A DNA stretch of 64,000 nt from Methylomonas sp. LL1 (GCF_015711015.1 NZ_CP064653.1:2604001-2668000); one strand, 5' to 3'; positions 53,968-63,776 are shown, counted from the first letter of the stretch. Program-made: numbers and translations. Notes: generated from the letters alone by a model not told the origin.

Positions 53968-54825
53968 TCATGACAACAACCTAGCCAACTGCGGATCGTT
54001 TCGCAGCAACACGCACCACTTGGCAACCGACGACAGCTCGGCATCGGGCCTGGTCATATCTCTTACTTGGAGAAGACAACTTTTGGCTTTCTCTTTTGCG
54101 ACGGGGTTGCCACCGTTACCGCATTGTGATTTGGCTTTTTGGTACTGCTCGATCAAACGTGAAGCCTTAGTCCAAACCTTTCTACGCGCTTCCGTCAAAG
54201 GCTCATGCTCGTTTAACTTTAACCGGTTGACCGTTTCGGCCACACGCAATTTTTCCCACTCGGATGTTCCTGGTGCGGCGATAGCCTTGCCTTCCTCATC
54301 AAACGCCAGCAAGTTGACGTCACCGCAATCAATCGGATCCAGCAAATATTGAATTTCGGATTCTTCACACCGATTATCAAACGACGAACAAAGAGATCCG
54401 TCATTCAGCGGAAACCAACCGCCCTTTTTGCGATTCCCTACATTGCCGCAAGCCCGAAAATTCATGTAATCAAACGCCAGCCACCAATATCCGTCTCTGT
54501 CTTCACCGTCCGCGGATTTAGCTGCTTTTTTCGGGCGAAAATGCTCCACATCCAGATGTGAATAAACATCCCGAGCTTCGGAAAACCAGCACTTGCCACC
54601 GGACAACGCCAATAGCCAGGGTTTAAGCTTGCCCCAGTGCTGACTGTTGTCATCGATCAACATGTTTCGATCTTGCAAGTTTCCTGCACCATGATGCGCG
54701 GCCATCTCCGCGACCAGCCGATTAGACTCTGCAAGCCATTCCTGCCATTTTTGTTCTGACCATGGTGTCCAATCGGGGATATTGGCATCGGTCGGCAATC
54801 GATTTTCCAGATCGATAAATATCAT
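53968..54825 (-). CDS. ptuB: HNH endonuclease, PtuB-like (Septu-type effector)
   Basis: A 285-residue protein with an HNH/treble-clef core: SGGKCWFSEARDVYSHLDVE and HFRPKKAAKS, at about residues 73-97. This is the pattern C..(C/S)E...VEHFRPK of PtuB nucleases of Septu and of retron Ec78. A second cluster near CGNVGNRKKGGWFPL follows. The second zinc cysteine of CxxC is serine here (CWFS), which is a common variation. Its start overlaps the end of the ATPase gene by 4 bp. Together they should form an ATPase-controlled nuclease that cuts nucleic acid upon phage infection. Confidence 0.85.
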   Translation of the reverse strand: MIFIDLENRLPTDANIPDWTPWSEQKWQEWLAESNRLVAEMAAHHGAGNLQDRNMLIDDNSQHWGKLKPWLLALSGGKCWFSEARDVYSHLDVEHFRPKKAAKSADGEDRDGYWWLAFDYMNFRACGNVGNRKKGGWFPLNDGSLCSSFDNRCEESEIQYLLDPIDCGDVNLLAFDEEGKAIAAPGTSEWEKLRVAETVNRLKLNEHEPLTEARRKVWTKASRLIEQYQKAKSQCGNGGNPVAKEKAKSCLLQVRDMTRPDAELSSVAKWCVLLRNDPQLARLLS

Positions 54826-56552
54826 TGCTCATCGTCCTCTTTGAGAATGGCGTTGATGATTTCATCGGCAATCACATCCTGTTCGGCTTGCTCCTCGGGT
54901 GACAATGCCGGTTTATGAAAACGGGTGTGCTGCGCCATCTTTCGTACAAACATTGCGTAATAAGGGTCTTTAAAATCAGCATTGGAAAACCCCAAATCGG
55001 CTAGTTCGGCGCTCAGGCGAGTGAGTTCGTCATTTTCTTCCTGCGTTCGCAGCGCATCCAGGGAAAATAAATAATTGCGCCGATGCAAACGCCGTTCGGT
55101 TTCCGCATCCAGTGTCGACGACAAGCCGAACAGGTCGCTTTTTAGCAAACCCGTTACGCCCATGCCTTGCGGATCGACATCCGGTGTATCGACCACCGTC
55201 TTGTTGCCTTGCTTACGCAGGATATGGACTTGCTCGCGTTTCAGGCTGCCGACCATCATGGGATCGTGAGTGGTAATAATGATTTGCGACTCGCCTTGAC
55301 CAGCAATGCCGTTTACCGGCTTAAGTACACTTTCGATGTCATCGAAATAGCGCAATTTCCAGATGGGGTTCAGGTGGGTATCCGGCTCATCAAGCAGAAA
55401 CAGACTTTCGCTACCTTGGGTAATCCGCATCAAACCTAGCACGGTCAAAATTTGCAATTCACCTTCGGAAAGCTGGGTAAAGCTAACCTTGCCGCCATGT
55501 TCGTCGCGTTTCTTGACCGTGATACGCACTTCCTCGATCAAATCGCCGATATAAGCGCCTTCGGCATAGCGGAAGAAGCTATCGGAACCACCGATCAGAT
55601 TACCCAGCTCTTTAAGTTTGTCATTGCTGGGCACGAACAGGTAAAGCTGCTTTTGACGCTCCCGCCGGCCACGGAAATCGATCAGTTTAGTTTCCTCATG
55701 CTCGATGGGCGCCCAGGCCACTTGCCACAACTTGTCGAGGAACTCGCTAACGACATTGCCTCGCGCATACCAAAAGCGCGGATCGCCTTCCAAAATATCG
55801 TCGTCCTTTAACTCTCCGCGCAAGCGATGCGGCTGTTTCAATACGAACAAGGCCGACTCCAGCGATTCGATGTGCAGGTTATTCATCACCTTGGTAAACA
55901 CCGGATCGTCCGACAGCAAACATGCCAACAACACCAACTGGCTATGGCCGCCCCGGCAATAAAACAGCCGGCGCAGCTTATCGTCGCCAAACTGCCTTAA
56001 GGTTTTGCTGTCCTCGCGCTTGCGCAGCTGCTCAATAACCCGGATATCCGACTCACTGGCGGTGAAATTGCGCAACAACTGTTCCGGCAACACTTCCTCG
56101 GCGGTAATCTCCTGGCGGCGATTGAATCGGCGTTGATGCTCCTGAAACAACGCCTCCAAACGTTCGTTGCGGCCCGAATAATAGGCAAAGATATGCGAAG
56201 GCAACAGTTCCTTGTGCTCCAGCAAATAACCTTGCGATTCCTTTTTGCCGTCCACCCAGACAAAAGGCCGTTTCTGTTTCGCCAAATCGGCTTGCAGCTG
56301 CACCTGAATCCCGCGAATGCTGTAATCCAGCTCGTAATCAAAACCGGCTTCACGGTCCAAATCCACATCCCTAAACAGAGTGATGATGGCTTCGATCAAG
56401 TTGGATTTGCCGGTACCGTTCTGACCGATCACGGCATGACTGCGAATGGTTTTTTCGCTTTCCCCGTTAGCTGATTGGAAAACCTCGCTGAAGGCGATTT
56501 CCACATCCTTCAGGTTTTTGAAGCTGCCGATCTTGATTCTTTGCAAGTGCAT
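54822..56552 (-). CDS. ptuA: AAA/SMC-type ATPase, PtuA-like (Septu)
   Basis: A 576-residue ATPase of the ABC/SMC-like OLD-type group. Walker A GQNGTGKSNLIEAI is near residues 40-53. The signature FTQLSEGELQILTVLGLMR is near 355 and Walker B ESLFLLDEPDTHLNP near 380, followed by the H-loop IIITTHDPMMVGS. There is no Toprim domain, which fits PtuA and not Gabija or OLD nucleases. It gates the HNH nuclease encoded next. It begins 23 bp after the hsdS stop in the same direction, so it is part of the same operon as the type I R-M genes. Confidence 0.85.
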   Translation of the reverse strand: MHLQRIKIGSFKNLKDVEIAFSEVFQSANGESEKTIRSHAVIGQNGTGKSNLIEAIITLFRDVDLDREAGFDYELDYSIRGIQVQLQADLAKQKRPFVWVDGKKESQGYLLEHKELLPSHIFAYYSGRNERLEALFQEHQRRFNRRQEITAEEVLPEQLLRNFTASESDIRVIEQLRKREDSKTLRQFGDDKLRRLFYCRGGHSQLVLLACLLSDDPVFTKVMNNLHIESLESALFVLKQPHRLRGELKDDDILEGDPRFWYARGNVVSEFLDKLWQVAWAPIEHEETKLIDFRGRRERQKQLYLFVPSNDKLKELGNLIGGSDSFFRYAEGAYIGDLIEEVRITVKKRDEHGGKVSFTQLSEGELQILTVLGLMRITQGSESLFLLDEPDTHLNPIWKLRYFDDIESVLKPVNGIAGQGESQIIITTHDPMMVGSLKREQVHILRKQGNKTVVDTPDVDPQGMGVTGLLKSDLFGLSSTLDAETERRLHRRNYLFSLDALRTQEENDELTRLSAELADLGFSNADFKDPYYAMFVRKMAQHTRFHKPALSPEEQAEQDVIADEIINAILKEDDEQ

Positions 56553-56575
56553 GGCTTATTCCATTCGCCTCGTAT

Positions 56576-58447
56576 TCAGGCTGTCTCCAGCTGGCGCATA
56601 TTGGCCATTTCCGGTTCCTGTATCCAGCCTTTGTCGACTTCCAATTTCAACTGGGCATAAAAGGCATCGATCTCGCCGCCGAAGCGTTGCCATAAATCCT
56701 TGGCGGCCATCTCGCCGTTTTGATGAGCGAGTATCGCGGCCAGTGGCGCTTGTTCCTTGGTGCTGGGCGGCGTACCCAGGCGCAATGGGGCGATCAGTTC
56801 GGTTTTGGGGGCTTTCAAGGGATGTTCCTCTTCTTCGGTGCGAATACCTGAAATCGCTGAAACACTTGCAGCAGCAAATAGCTCAGCAATCTTTGATGAA
56901 TTCTCGATCTTCTCAAGCAATTGGTCGCAAATTATTCCATAGTGTTTTAATTGCCTGACGATTTCTTCGAGCACATCCGGTGGCGGTACTGGCACCGGAA
57001 CACTTGCAACTTGGGATAGGTTGAGGCCTGGTTTGTCACCATAGATATATCGAGACAAAAACTTTCGCCCACCGTAACTATTCGTCATCCAGAAATGAAT
57101 GAATTCACTTTGCTCAGGCTTTTTGATGCGAATTAGGGCTACATGCTGACTAACGTATGCATTAAAACCAAGAGCCGGCACACGAGCACATTTGCCGACA
57201 TTCCCACCTGTGATAGTTAGCAATAAATCACCTTGTTGTACCAGTGAACGCTTACCTTCTGCTTTCTCCGGCAATGAAACAAAAGCTGGATTTTCAAAAA
57301 TTAGAGCATCGTGTTTGATGTCTTGCGAACGGATGAATGCGTCGCCTGATGTTGATATATATCCCTTCCATCCTCTGGAACCACTGGTGATGTACTCTGC
57401 AAGTTCGCCAAGCGTCTGCCAATCCCATCCAACGGGAAGTAGCGGCAGCTCATCCTCTGACTTGGTGTCATTAATTGTTGAATTTGGCAGAAGCCACCCT
57501 CGTAGCGCCAAATCAAAAATGGCATCTCGAAGAGCCGCGACATCCTGCGGCGCTTGTAAAAGCTGACCGAAGTTGTCGGCAAGACGTGTCCAGTTGGTTT
57601 GCAGCTCACGCGGGTTGGTGGATGCGGCGACAGCTTGCAGGATGGATAGCCTTAGATTGTTTTGCAGGCTGCGGCGCTGTTGCTGCTGGAGTTCCAGCTC
57701 GTCGCACAAGGCCATCAGCTCATCGACCTTAGCGACGATGCGAGGAATCTCTTCCTTTGGTGGTAACGCAATTAGGATATTAGAAATAGAATCTTGATTG
57801 AGAGTATTGCCTTTGATTGCAGCCTTATTACCTGCTGAAATATCAAACCCATTCAAACATTTGAAAAAAAACTCTTTTAGAACAGCTGCGAATGGCTCAA
57901 TCGTAATTATTGCTTCGTTGTGGTATGCGTCTATTCCCAGGATACACAACTTGCCAATCGTCAGTTTAAAGCTCATTAGTAGTGATCCGGCTGGAATTGG
58001 CGCACTTTTAAAAACTTCAACTCGTGCTACTTCTGATAAGGTTTCGCTGGTGGTACTAACAATCTTGCCATGCTGAAGGTCTGCAATAGAGAACCATGGG
58101 TAATCCCCTGTATTCCAGTATTTATTTTCCTTGCGAGATGGTGTCCGACCTGCAGAAAAACTACAAAGTTCGCCGAACCGGCACCACAGCCAATTGGGTG
58201 GAATTTGCCACGGACTTATGAATTGTTCATTACGAATTTTTCGATTAGTTCGTATTTCGCCCTGTTTACCAAGCGCTTCTCGACGCAACTGGATTTCGGT
58301 TAGAAATTCAAGCGCATTTTCAGTATCTTGTTGGGCTGTTAGTAGGCCTGATACCGCCAGGTGCAATATTAGCTCCCGCAACCGCGCGACTCCCGCCGGC
58401 GCATTGGCAATATGCCCAAACTCAGCCAAAAACTGCTTGGCATCCAT
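56576..58447 (-). CDS. hsdS: Type I restriction-modification specificity subunit HsdS (long form)
   Basis: A 623-residue protein with two target-recognition domains. The first opens WQIPPNWLWCRFGELCSFSA and the second opens PLLPVGWDWQTLGELAEYIT, each followed by a conserved helical region (ALPPKEEIPRIVAKVDELMA, then PPPDVLEEIVRQLKHYGIIC). It determines the DNA sequence for HsdM and HsdR. The C-terminal 120 residues (from APKTELIAPL) look like a winged-helix extension, so the protein is longer than most HsdS (about 400-460). The start overlaps the DUF1016 stop (TGATG). Confidence 0.92.
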   Translation of the reverse strand: MDAKQFLAEFGHIANAPAGVARLRELILHLAVSGLLTAQQDTENALEFLTEIQLRREALGKQGEIRTNRKIRNEQFISPWQIPPNWLWCRFGELCSFSAGRTPSRKENKYWNTGDYPWFSIADLQHGKIVSTTSETLSEVARVEVFKSAPIPAGSLLMSFKLTIGKLCILGIDAYHNEAIITIEPFAAVLKEFFFKCLNGFDISAGNKAAIKGNTLNQDSISNILIALPPKEEIPRIVAKVDELMALCDELELQQQQRRSLQNNLRLSILQAVAASTNPRELQTNWTRLADNFGQLLQAPQDVAALRDAIFDLALRGWLLPNSTINDTKSEDELPLLPVGWDWQTLGELAEYITSGSRGWKGYISTSGDAFIRSQDIKHDALIFENPAFVSLPEKAEGKRSLVQQGDLLLTITGGNVGKCARVPALGFNAYVSQHVALIRIKKPEQSEFIHFWMTNSYGGRKFLSRYIYGDKPGLNLSQVASVPVPVPPPDVLEEIVRQLKHYGIICDQLLEKIENSSKIAELFAAASVSAISGIRTEEEEHPLKAPKTELIAPLRLGTPPSTKEQAPLAAILAHQNGEMAAKDLWQRFGGEIDAFYAQLKLEVDKGWIQEPEMANMRQLETA

Positions 58448-59496
58448 CAGTCCATCTCCTCGCTGCGGTTCTCCAACCGCTGCCGTGACTGAGCGATGGC
58501 TTGATGCAGCTTTTGTTGCAGAATTTCCTTAGGCGGCAGTTCGGTCAGATATTCGGCGACGTGGATGCCGGTCTGATCCAGCTCCAGCAGTTCGATTTGT
58601 TCCTGCTTCTTGCCGCTACAGAGAATGATGCCCAGCGGCGAGGCTTCGCCGGGCTCCTGTTCATATTTCGCCAACCAACGTAGGTATAGCTCCATCTGGC
58701 CCTTGTCGGCGGCTTTAAAATCGCCTAATTTCAGGTCGATGGCGACCAGGCGTTTCAAGCGGCGGTTGTAGAACAACAGGTCGATGTAAAAATCGTCGTT
58801 GTCGATCTGCAAGCGCTTTTGCCGAGCGACAAAGGTAAAACCGGCACCCAATTCCAGCAGGAAGTTTTCCAGTTCGCGCAGGATGGCGTCTTCCAGGTCT
58901 TTTTCCAGGTAGCGATCTTGCAGGCCCAGAAAGTCGAGCACATAAGGGTCTTTGAACAGCAGATTGGGCATGATTTCGCCGGTTTCGCGCAGCGCGGCCA
59001 ATTCGGCGGTCAATACTTCATCGGGTTGGCGTGATAGCGCGGTGCGTTCGAACAGCATGGAGTCCAGCCGACCTTGTAGGGTACGGGTGCTCCAACGTTC
59101 GGCTCGGCACATTTCTATATAGAATTCGCGTTTCAGCGGGTCGTCGATGTAAATCAGGCTGCGCAGGTGGGTCCAGCTTAATTGTCTACTCAGTGCGTAG
59201 ACAATCTCTTCGGTTGGAAACACCTCGGCAAAGCGCAGCATGTGGCGCAGGTTTTTGCTGGAAAAACCGCGCCCATAGTCGGTTTCCAGCTGCTTGGCCA
59301 AGGTAATAACGATTTGTTCGCCGTATTCGGCGCGCTCGCCTTTGAGCACTTCGCGCTGGATGCGCAGGCCGATGTGCCAGTACAGCAGGGTCAACGCGCT
59401 GTTGACGGCGGTAGCCAGCTGAGCGCGGCTTTGGCCTATCAGCTGGCGAATATCGGTCAGCAGGGCTTGCGAGTCCGCATGATCGATGGGTTTCAT
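58447..59496 (-). CDS. DUF1016 / YhcG-family PD-(D/E)XK nuclease
   Basis: A 349-residue protein. The N-terminal helical domain reads DIRQLIGQSRAQLATAVNSA and LTLLYWHIGLRIQ. The C-terminal YhcG-type PD-(D/E)XK domain carries NDDFYIDLLFYNRRLKRLVA and IDLKLGDF, in which aspartate and the D-x-K motif form the metal site (about residues 230-255). It is inserted between hsdM and hsdS and overlaps both (ATGA with hsdM, TGATG with hsdS), so it is an integral part of the operon. The role is unknown; as a nuclease it may add restriction or act when the R-M system is blocked. Confidence 0.88.
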   Translation of the reverse strand: MKPIDHADSQALLTDIRQLIGQSRAQLATAVNSALTLLYWHIGLRIQREVLKGERAEYGEQIVITLAKQLETDYGRGFSSKNLRHMLRFAEVFPTEEIVYALSRQLSWTHLRSLIYIDDPLKREFYIEMCRAERWSTRTLQGRLDSMLFERTALSRQPDEVLTAELAALRETGEIMPNLLFKDPYVLDFLGLQDRYLEKDLEDAILRELENFLLELGAGFTFVARQKRLQIDNDDFYIDLLFYNRRLKRLVAIDLKLGDFKAADKGQMELYLRWLAKYEQEPGEASPLGIILCSGKKQEQIELLELDQTGIHVAEYLTELPPKEILQQKLHQAIAQSRQRLENRSEEMD

Positions 59497-61244
59497 ACTT
59501 CAGCCTCGGCGGTAAAGTGGTGCGCCAACGCGGCGGCCAGCTCGCTTTTTAAATGGTTTTCGGTTTCCTCGATTTCGCCGAGCAGAGTTTTATATTTGTC
59601 CAGCAGTACGTCGGGATCGTGGCTTTCTTCCGCTGCGGTATTGGGATTTTTCAAATCCAGATTGTAGATCGGCCAGTACAGACGATCGCCGGCGGCCTGG
59701 GCATCGCGTGCGGCCAGTCGCAAAGCGTCAGCTTGTTCGCGCAAGCCGGCCATTTGCTCTTCCACTTTTTTACGATAGTCGGCATCGTTGACGCCGGTCA
59801 GCGAGGTGCGCAAATCCCTGACTTGGTTTTCTAGCGCGGCGGCCTGATTATTCAAATCCTCGGCCTTGTCCCAATGCGGCTTGGCGGCCGCTTCGGCTTG
59901 CTGTTTCAAGGTTTTAAAGTCGACTTTCCAGGCCTGCTCGCTTTCTATCCGGTCGGCGAAGTCGTTGTCCGCCTTACCCCACCAGGCTTTTTCGGCCTCA
60001 AATTCTTCCAGGCGGATCGGCTTGGTTTTGGAATAGCTTTTGTAGCCAGTCGGATACGGATGTTCGTAAAACCAGATGGCTTCGGTCGGCTTGCCTTTGT
60101 TGAAAAACAGCAGATTGGTTTTGATGGTGGTGTACGGCGCAAACACGCCTTTGGGCAGGCGAATCACGGTATGCAGGTTGCATTCGCTCAGCAGCAGTTC
60201 TTTGAGTTTGCCCTTGATGCCATCGCCAAACATAAAGCCGTCCGGCAATACCACGGCAGCGCGGCCGTCTTCCTTCAACAGCTTTTTGATGATCAAGGCC
60301 ATAAACATGTCGGCGGTTTCGCGGGTTTTCAGATCGCCGGGATAATCGGAACCCACGCCGTCGTCTTCGTAGCCGCCAAACGGCGGATTGGTGACCAGAC
60401 AATCGACTTTTTCGTTGGCACTCCAGTCGTTCCAAGCCCTACCCAGGGTGTTGCGACGTTCAATTTGGCTGGGTACTTCAATACCATGCAGCAACATGTT
60501 GGTGGTACACAGCAGATGTGGCAGCTGCTTTTTTTCCATGCCCCGAATCAGTTCCTCGATAGCGCGTTTATCGTCGGAACCCGATTTATCGCTCAGTTGG
60601 CGCAGAAAGTGGTCGATGGCGGCGGATAAAAAGCCACCGGTGCCGCAGGCCGGATCGAGCACGGTTTCGCGCTTCGCCAGGTTGGGATTGAGCGTTTGCA
60701 CCATGAACTGCGTGATGGCACGAGGCGTATAGAACTCACCGGCATTACCGGCGCCACGCAGGTCGCTGAGTAGTTGCTCGTAGACATCGCCCAAGTGGAT
60801 ACGGGCTTTGAAGTCGTGGAAATTGATGGCTTCTTCCAGCTTTTCAATCACGGCCAGCATTTGCGGGCCGGATTTCATGTAATTGTTGGAATCCTCGAAA
60901 ACCTGCTTGATGACTTTTTGGGTAGGGCCGTCCGCCGCGTCTATTTCCTTTAGCGTGGGAAACAGTTGGTTGTTGACGAAAGCGATCAGTTCGCTGGCCT
61001 GGATTTGCGGTTTCTTCTTGCCCTGGTCATCGGTTTTATAGGCAGCCCAATTGCGCCAACGGAGATTTTCCGGCAACGGCGATTGGTAGTCGGCATTGTC
61101 GTCTTCCCATTCTTCTTCGCGTTGGTCGAATACTTTGAGAAACAGCATCCAGGTCAATTGGCCGATACGTTGCGCGTCGCCGTCGACGCCGTCGTCCTTG
61201 CGCATGATGTCCTGAATGGATTTGATGGTACTGCTTAGATTCAT
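59493..61244 (-). CDS. hsdM: Type I restriction-modification methyltransferase HsdM
   Basis: A 583-residue N6-adenine methyltransferase. The N-terminal HsdM domain starts at residue 1 (MNLSSTIKSIQDIMRKDDGV), the SAM-binding motif I is VLDPACGTGGFLSA near residues 194-207 and the catalytic motif IV is VTNPPFGGYED near 284. A helical region with long heptads follows at about 450-530 (KPHWDKAEDLNNQAAALENQ). It methylates host DNA with HsdS. It lies 39 bp after hsdR and overlaps the DUF1016 gene. Confidence 0.95.
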   Translation of the reverse strand: MNLSSTIKSIQDIMRKDDGVDGDAQRIGQLTWMLFLKVFDQREEEWEDDNADYQSPLPENLRWRNWAAYKTDDQGKKKPQIQASELIAFVNNQLFPTLKEIDAADGPTQKVIKQVFEDSNNYMKSGPQMLAVIEKLEEAINFHDFKARIHLGDVYEQLLSDLRGAGNAGEFYTPRAITQFMVQTLNPNLAKRETVLDPACGTGGFLSAAIDHFLRQLSDKSGSDDKRAIEELIRGMEKKQLPHLLCTTNMLLHGIEVPSQIERRNTLGRAWNDWSANEKVDCLVTNPPFGGYEDDGVGSDYPGDLKTRETADMFMALIIKKLLKEDGRAAVVLPDGFMFGDGIKGKLKELLLSECNLHTVIRLPKGVFAPYTTIKTNLLFFNKGKPTEAIWFYEHPYPTGYKSYSKTKPIRLEEFEAEKAWWGKADNDFADRIESEQAWKVDFKTLKQQAEAAAKPHWDKAEDLNNQAAALENQVRDLRTSLTGVNDADYRKKVEEQMAGLREQADALRLAARDAQAAGDRLYWPIYNLDLKNPNTAAEESHDPDVLLDKYKTLLGEIEETENHLKSELAAALAHHFTAEAEV

Positions 61245-61283
61245 GTTTTAGTGCTTATGTTGAAATACGTCGGCGGCAATAGC

Positions 61284-63731
61284 TCAGGCCGACTTTTGTT
61301 GTGTGGCTTCTTGATACAGCGCATTTTCCAGTTCATGGACGGCAAGCGCAAAGTTTTCCGCGCTGCCGAATATGCCGCGGCGAATTTGGGTTTTGGTGCC
61401 GATTTGGTCGAATGGCGGCAGTTCCAGCACTTTGCTGTCTTCAATGTCTTGAATGCCGTGATCGGCGAATTTATCCAGCAAGGCATCGAGTACGGCACGG
61501 GCTTGATCGCCATACTTGGAAAACACATCGCGTTTTTTGACTTGATTGGCGCGTTCGCGGCGGGTCAATGGTTTTTGGTTAAACGCCACATGAGCAACCA
61601 AGTCGAAAGCATCCAGTTGTTCGCCATTCGCTACGGCCTGCTGCAAGACTTCCAGCGGGATACCGAGGTCTTTGAGTTCTTCCAGGATAGCCTGCTTGCG
61701 CTCGGCTTCCGACCAACGGCGCAGAAAATCGGTCAAGGAACCGAATTGTGCTTGCAGGGATTTTTTGATGTCTTCCTTCAGCAGAACACGATAGTCCTCC
61801 GTAATCAGTTTGCCGTCGGCGTCCAGGTACTGCGAACGTTCAACAGCTACCTGTACGTCGATGTCGTCCAGTACGTATTTGATGCGACCCTCGCCACCGG
61901 TTCCTCCGCCAACGCCGGGTTCTTCCTCGCCGGGCACATAGGTTGGTGGCGTCGGTTCGGTAATGGTGGGCGGTTGGTCGTCGGGTGGAACCACAGGCTC
62001 GTCGGGTTTGGGTTCGTAAATAACCACGGGATCACCATCGAAGTCCGGGTCGGCAAACAACCGAGTCGCACCCTTGAAGTCCATGATGGTGAAGTAGAGC
62101 TTGTGGTAATCCTCGCGCAGACGGGTGCCACGTCCGATGATCTGCTTGAACTCGGTCATGGAATTGATGGTTTGATCGATGGCGATCAATTTGCAGGTTT
62201 TGGCATCGACGCCGGTGGTCAATAGCTTGGAGGTGGTGGCAATGACCGGATAAGGCTCGTCGTTATCGATAAAATAAGACAGTTGCGCCTTGCCTTCATT
62301 GTCGTCACCGGTGATACGTACCACGTAGCGGCGGTTGCTGGCCGCGGCGGGAATCAGTTTGACCAGTTCCTGACGCATACGCTCGGCATGATCTTGATCG
62401 TCGCAGAAGACGATAGTCTTGGCTTTGGGGTCGGTATTTTTCAGGTATTCCCATATCCTGCCGGCAACCAATTTGGTACGTTTTTCCAGAATCAGATTGC
62501 GGTCGAAGTCCTTGGTGTTGTATTGGCGCTGTTCAACGACCTGTCCGTTTTTGTCAATTTTGCCTTTTTCCGGCGTGTAGCCCAGGGCATCGGCATCGGT
62601 AACGATACGGATGACTTTGTAGGGAGCAAGAAAACCGTCTTCTATGCCTTGCTTCAGCGAATAGGTGTAGATCGGTTCGCCGAAGTAATGAGTGTTGCTG
62701 ACGTCCTTGGTTTCTTTCGGTGTGGCGGTCAAGCCTAGGTGAGTAGCGGCTGTGAAATAGTCCAGGACTTCGCGCCAAGCCGAGTCATCGGCCGCACTAC
62801 CGCGATGGCATTCGTCGACGACAATCAGATCGAAAAAATCGGCCGGAAACTGCCGGTAAATTTGTTTCCATTCTTCCTTACCGGTAACGGCCTGATAGAG
62901 GGCGAGATAAATCTCGTAATTTTTCTTCACCTCCCGATTACCGATTTTGTGCATGTTTTCGCCAAAGGGAGCAAAGTCTTGCTGCATGGTCTGATCGACC
63001 AGAATATTGCGGTCGGCAAGAAACAGAATGCGCTTTTTGGATTTCGCCTTCCACAAGCGCCAGATAATTTGAAACGCGGTGTAGGTTTTGCCGGTGCCAG
63101 TGGCCATCACCAACAATGCTCGTTGCTGGCCTTTGGCTATAACTTCTATCGCCCGATTGATGGCAACGCGTTGGTAATAACGGGGTTCGCGGCCGCTGCC
63201 GTCACTGTGAAAGGGTTGTTCGATTAGTTTAACGGCGGCAGGATCGGTCAAGCCTTTCCACTGTTGGTGCACGGCCCATAGTTCATCCTGACTGGGAAAC
63301 TGCTCCAGGGCTAATTCCCGCTCTACAGGCTGAGTGAGTCCCGTGCGATCATGGAGCAGAAACCCGTTGCCGTTACTGCTAATGGCAAACGGGGCATCCA
63401 GTAATTCGGCATAAGCCAGAGCCTGCTGCATGCCATGCCCTACTGAAAATTTAGCTTGTTTGGCTTCTACAACCGCTATGGGAAGATTGGGTTTTGCATA
63501 CAGCACATAATCGGCTCGTTTTGGCCCACCCTTGACCTCGGGGTTTTTGATCCGAGCCGCGAGTTTGCCGCGCACCATGACGCGGCCATCGGTAAGTTGC
63601 ACTTCTTCACGAAATTGATGCTGTTGCCAGCCTGCTTGCTGGATCGCGGGCGTGATGAATTTGGTGCAGATATCGCGTTCGCTGAGGGTTAGTTTGTCCA
63701 AGCGTCTTTCCTTAGATTTAAGCGACTCCAC
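61284..63731 (-). CDS. hsdR: Type I restriction endonuclease subunit HsdR (EcoEI type)
   Basis: An 815-residue subunit. The N-terminal nuclease domain carries RADYVLYAKPNLPIAVVEAK (D..ExK, about residues 72-93). The SF2 translocase has LLVMATGTGKTYTAFQ near 202-217, the DECH box VVDECHRGS near 302, GLTATPKE and the motif VI IGRGTRLREDYHK. A C-terminal EcoEI_R-like domain ends the protein (VLDALLDKFADHGIQDIED). It translocates and cuts unmodified DNA. It is the first gene of the operon hsdR-hsdM-DUF1016-hsdS-ptuA-ptuB. Confidence 0.95.
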   Translation of the reverse strand: MESLKSKERRLDKLTLSERDICTKFITPAIQQAGWQQHQFREEVQLTDGRVMVRGKLAARIKNPEVKGGPKRADYVLYAKPNLPIAVVEAKQAKFSVGHGMQQALAYAELLDAPFAISSNGNGFLLHDRTGLTQPVERELALEQFPSQDELWAVHQQWKGLTDPAAVKLIEQPFHSDGSGREPRYYQRVAINRAIEVIAKGQQRALLVMATGTGKTYTAFQIIWRLWKAKSKKRILFLADRNILVDQTMQQDFAPFGENMHKIGNREVKKNYEIYLALYQAVTGKEEWKQIYRQFPADFFDLIVVDECHRGSAADDSAWREVLDYFTAATHLGLTATPKETKDVSNTHYFGEPIYTYSLKQGIEDGFLAPYKVIRIVTDADALGYTPEKGKIDKNGQVVEQRQYNTKDFDRNLILEKRTKLVAGRIWEYLKNTDPKAKTIVFCDDQDHAERMRQELVKLIPAAASNRRYVVRITGDDNEGKAQLSYFIDNDEPYPVIATTSKLLTTGVDAKTCKLIAIDQTINSMTEFKQIIGRGTRLREDYHKLYFTIMDFKGATRLFADPDFDGDPVVIYEPKPDEPVVPPDDQPPTITEPTPPTYVPGEEEPGVGGGTGGEGRIKYVLDDIDVQVAVERSQYLDADGKLITEDYRVLLKEDIKKSLQAQFGSLTDFLRRWSEAERKQAILEELKDLGIPLEVLQQAVANGEQLDAFDLVAHVAFNQKPLTRRERANQVKKRDVFSKYGDQARAVLDALLDKFADHGIQDIEDSKVLELPPFDQIGTKTQIRRGIFGSAENFALAVHELENALYQEATQQKSA

Positions 63732-63776
63732 GATAATCGGTAATTTTGCCTATCGTCCATAACCATTTTGCCGCGG

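Noticed and set aside
53968-56552. Retron of the Ec78 type (PtuAB with reverse transcriptase and msDNA)
   Set aside because: No reverse transcriptase or ncRNA-like gene lies beside the ATPase/HNH pair; a Septu-like pair is the simpler call.
61251-62225. Long rightward open frame (324 codons) opposite hsdR
   Set aside because: Antisense shadow of the well-supported HsdR C-terminal half.
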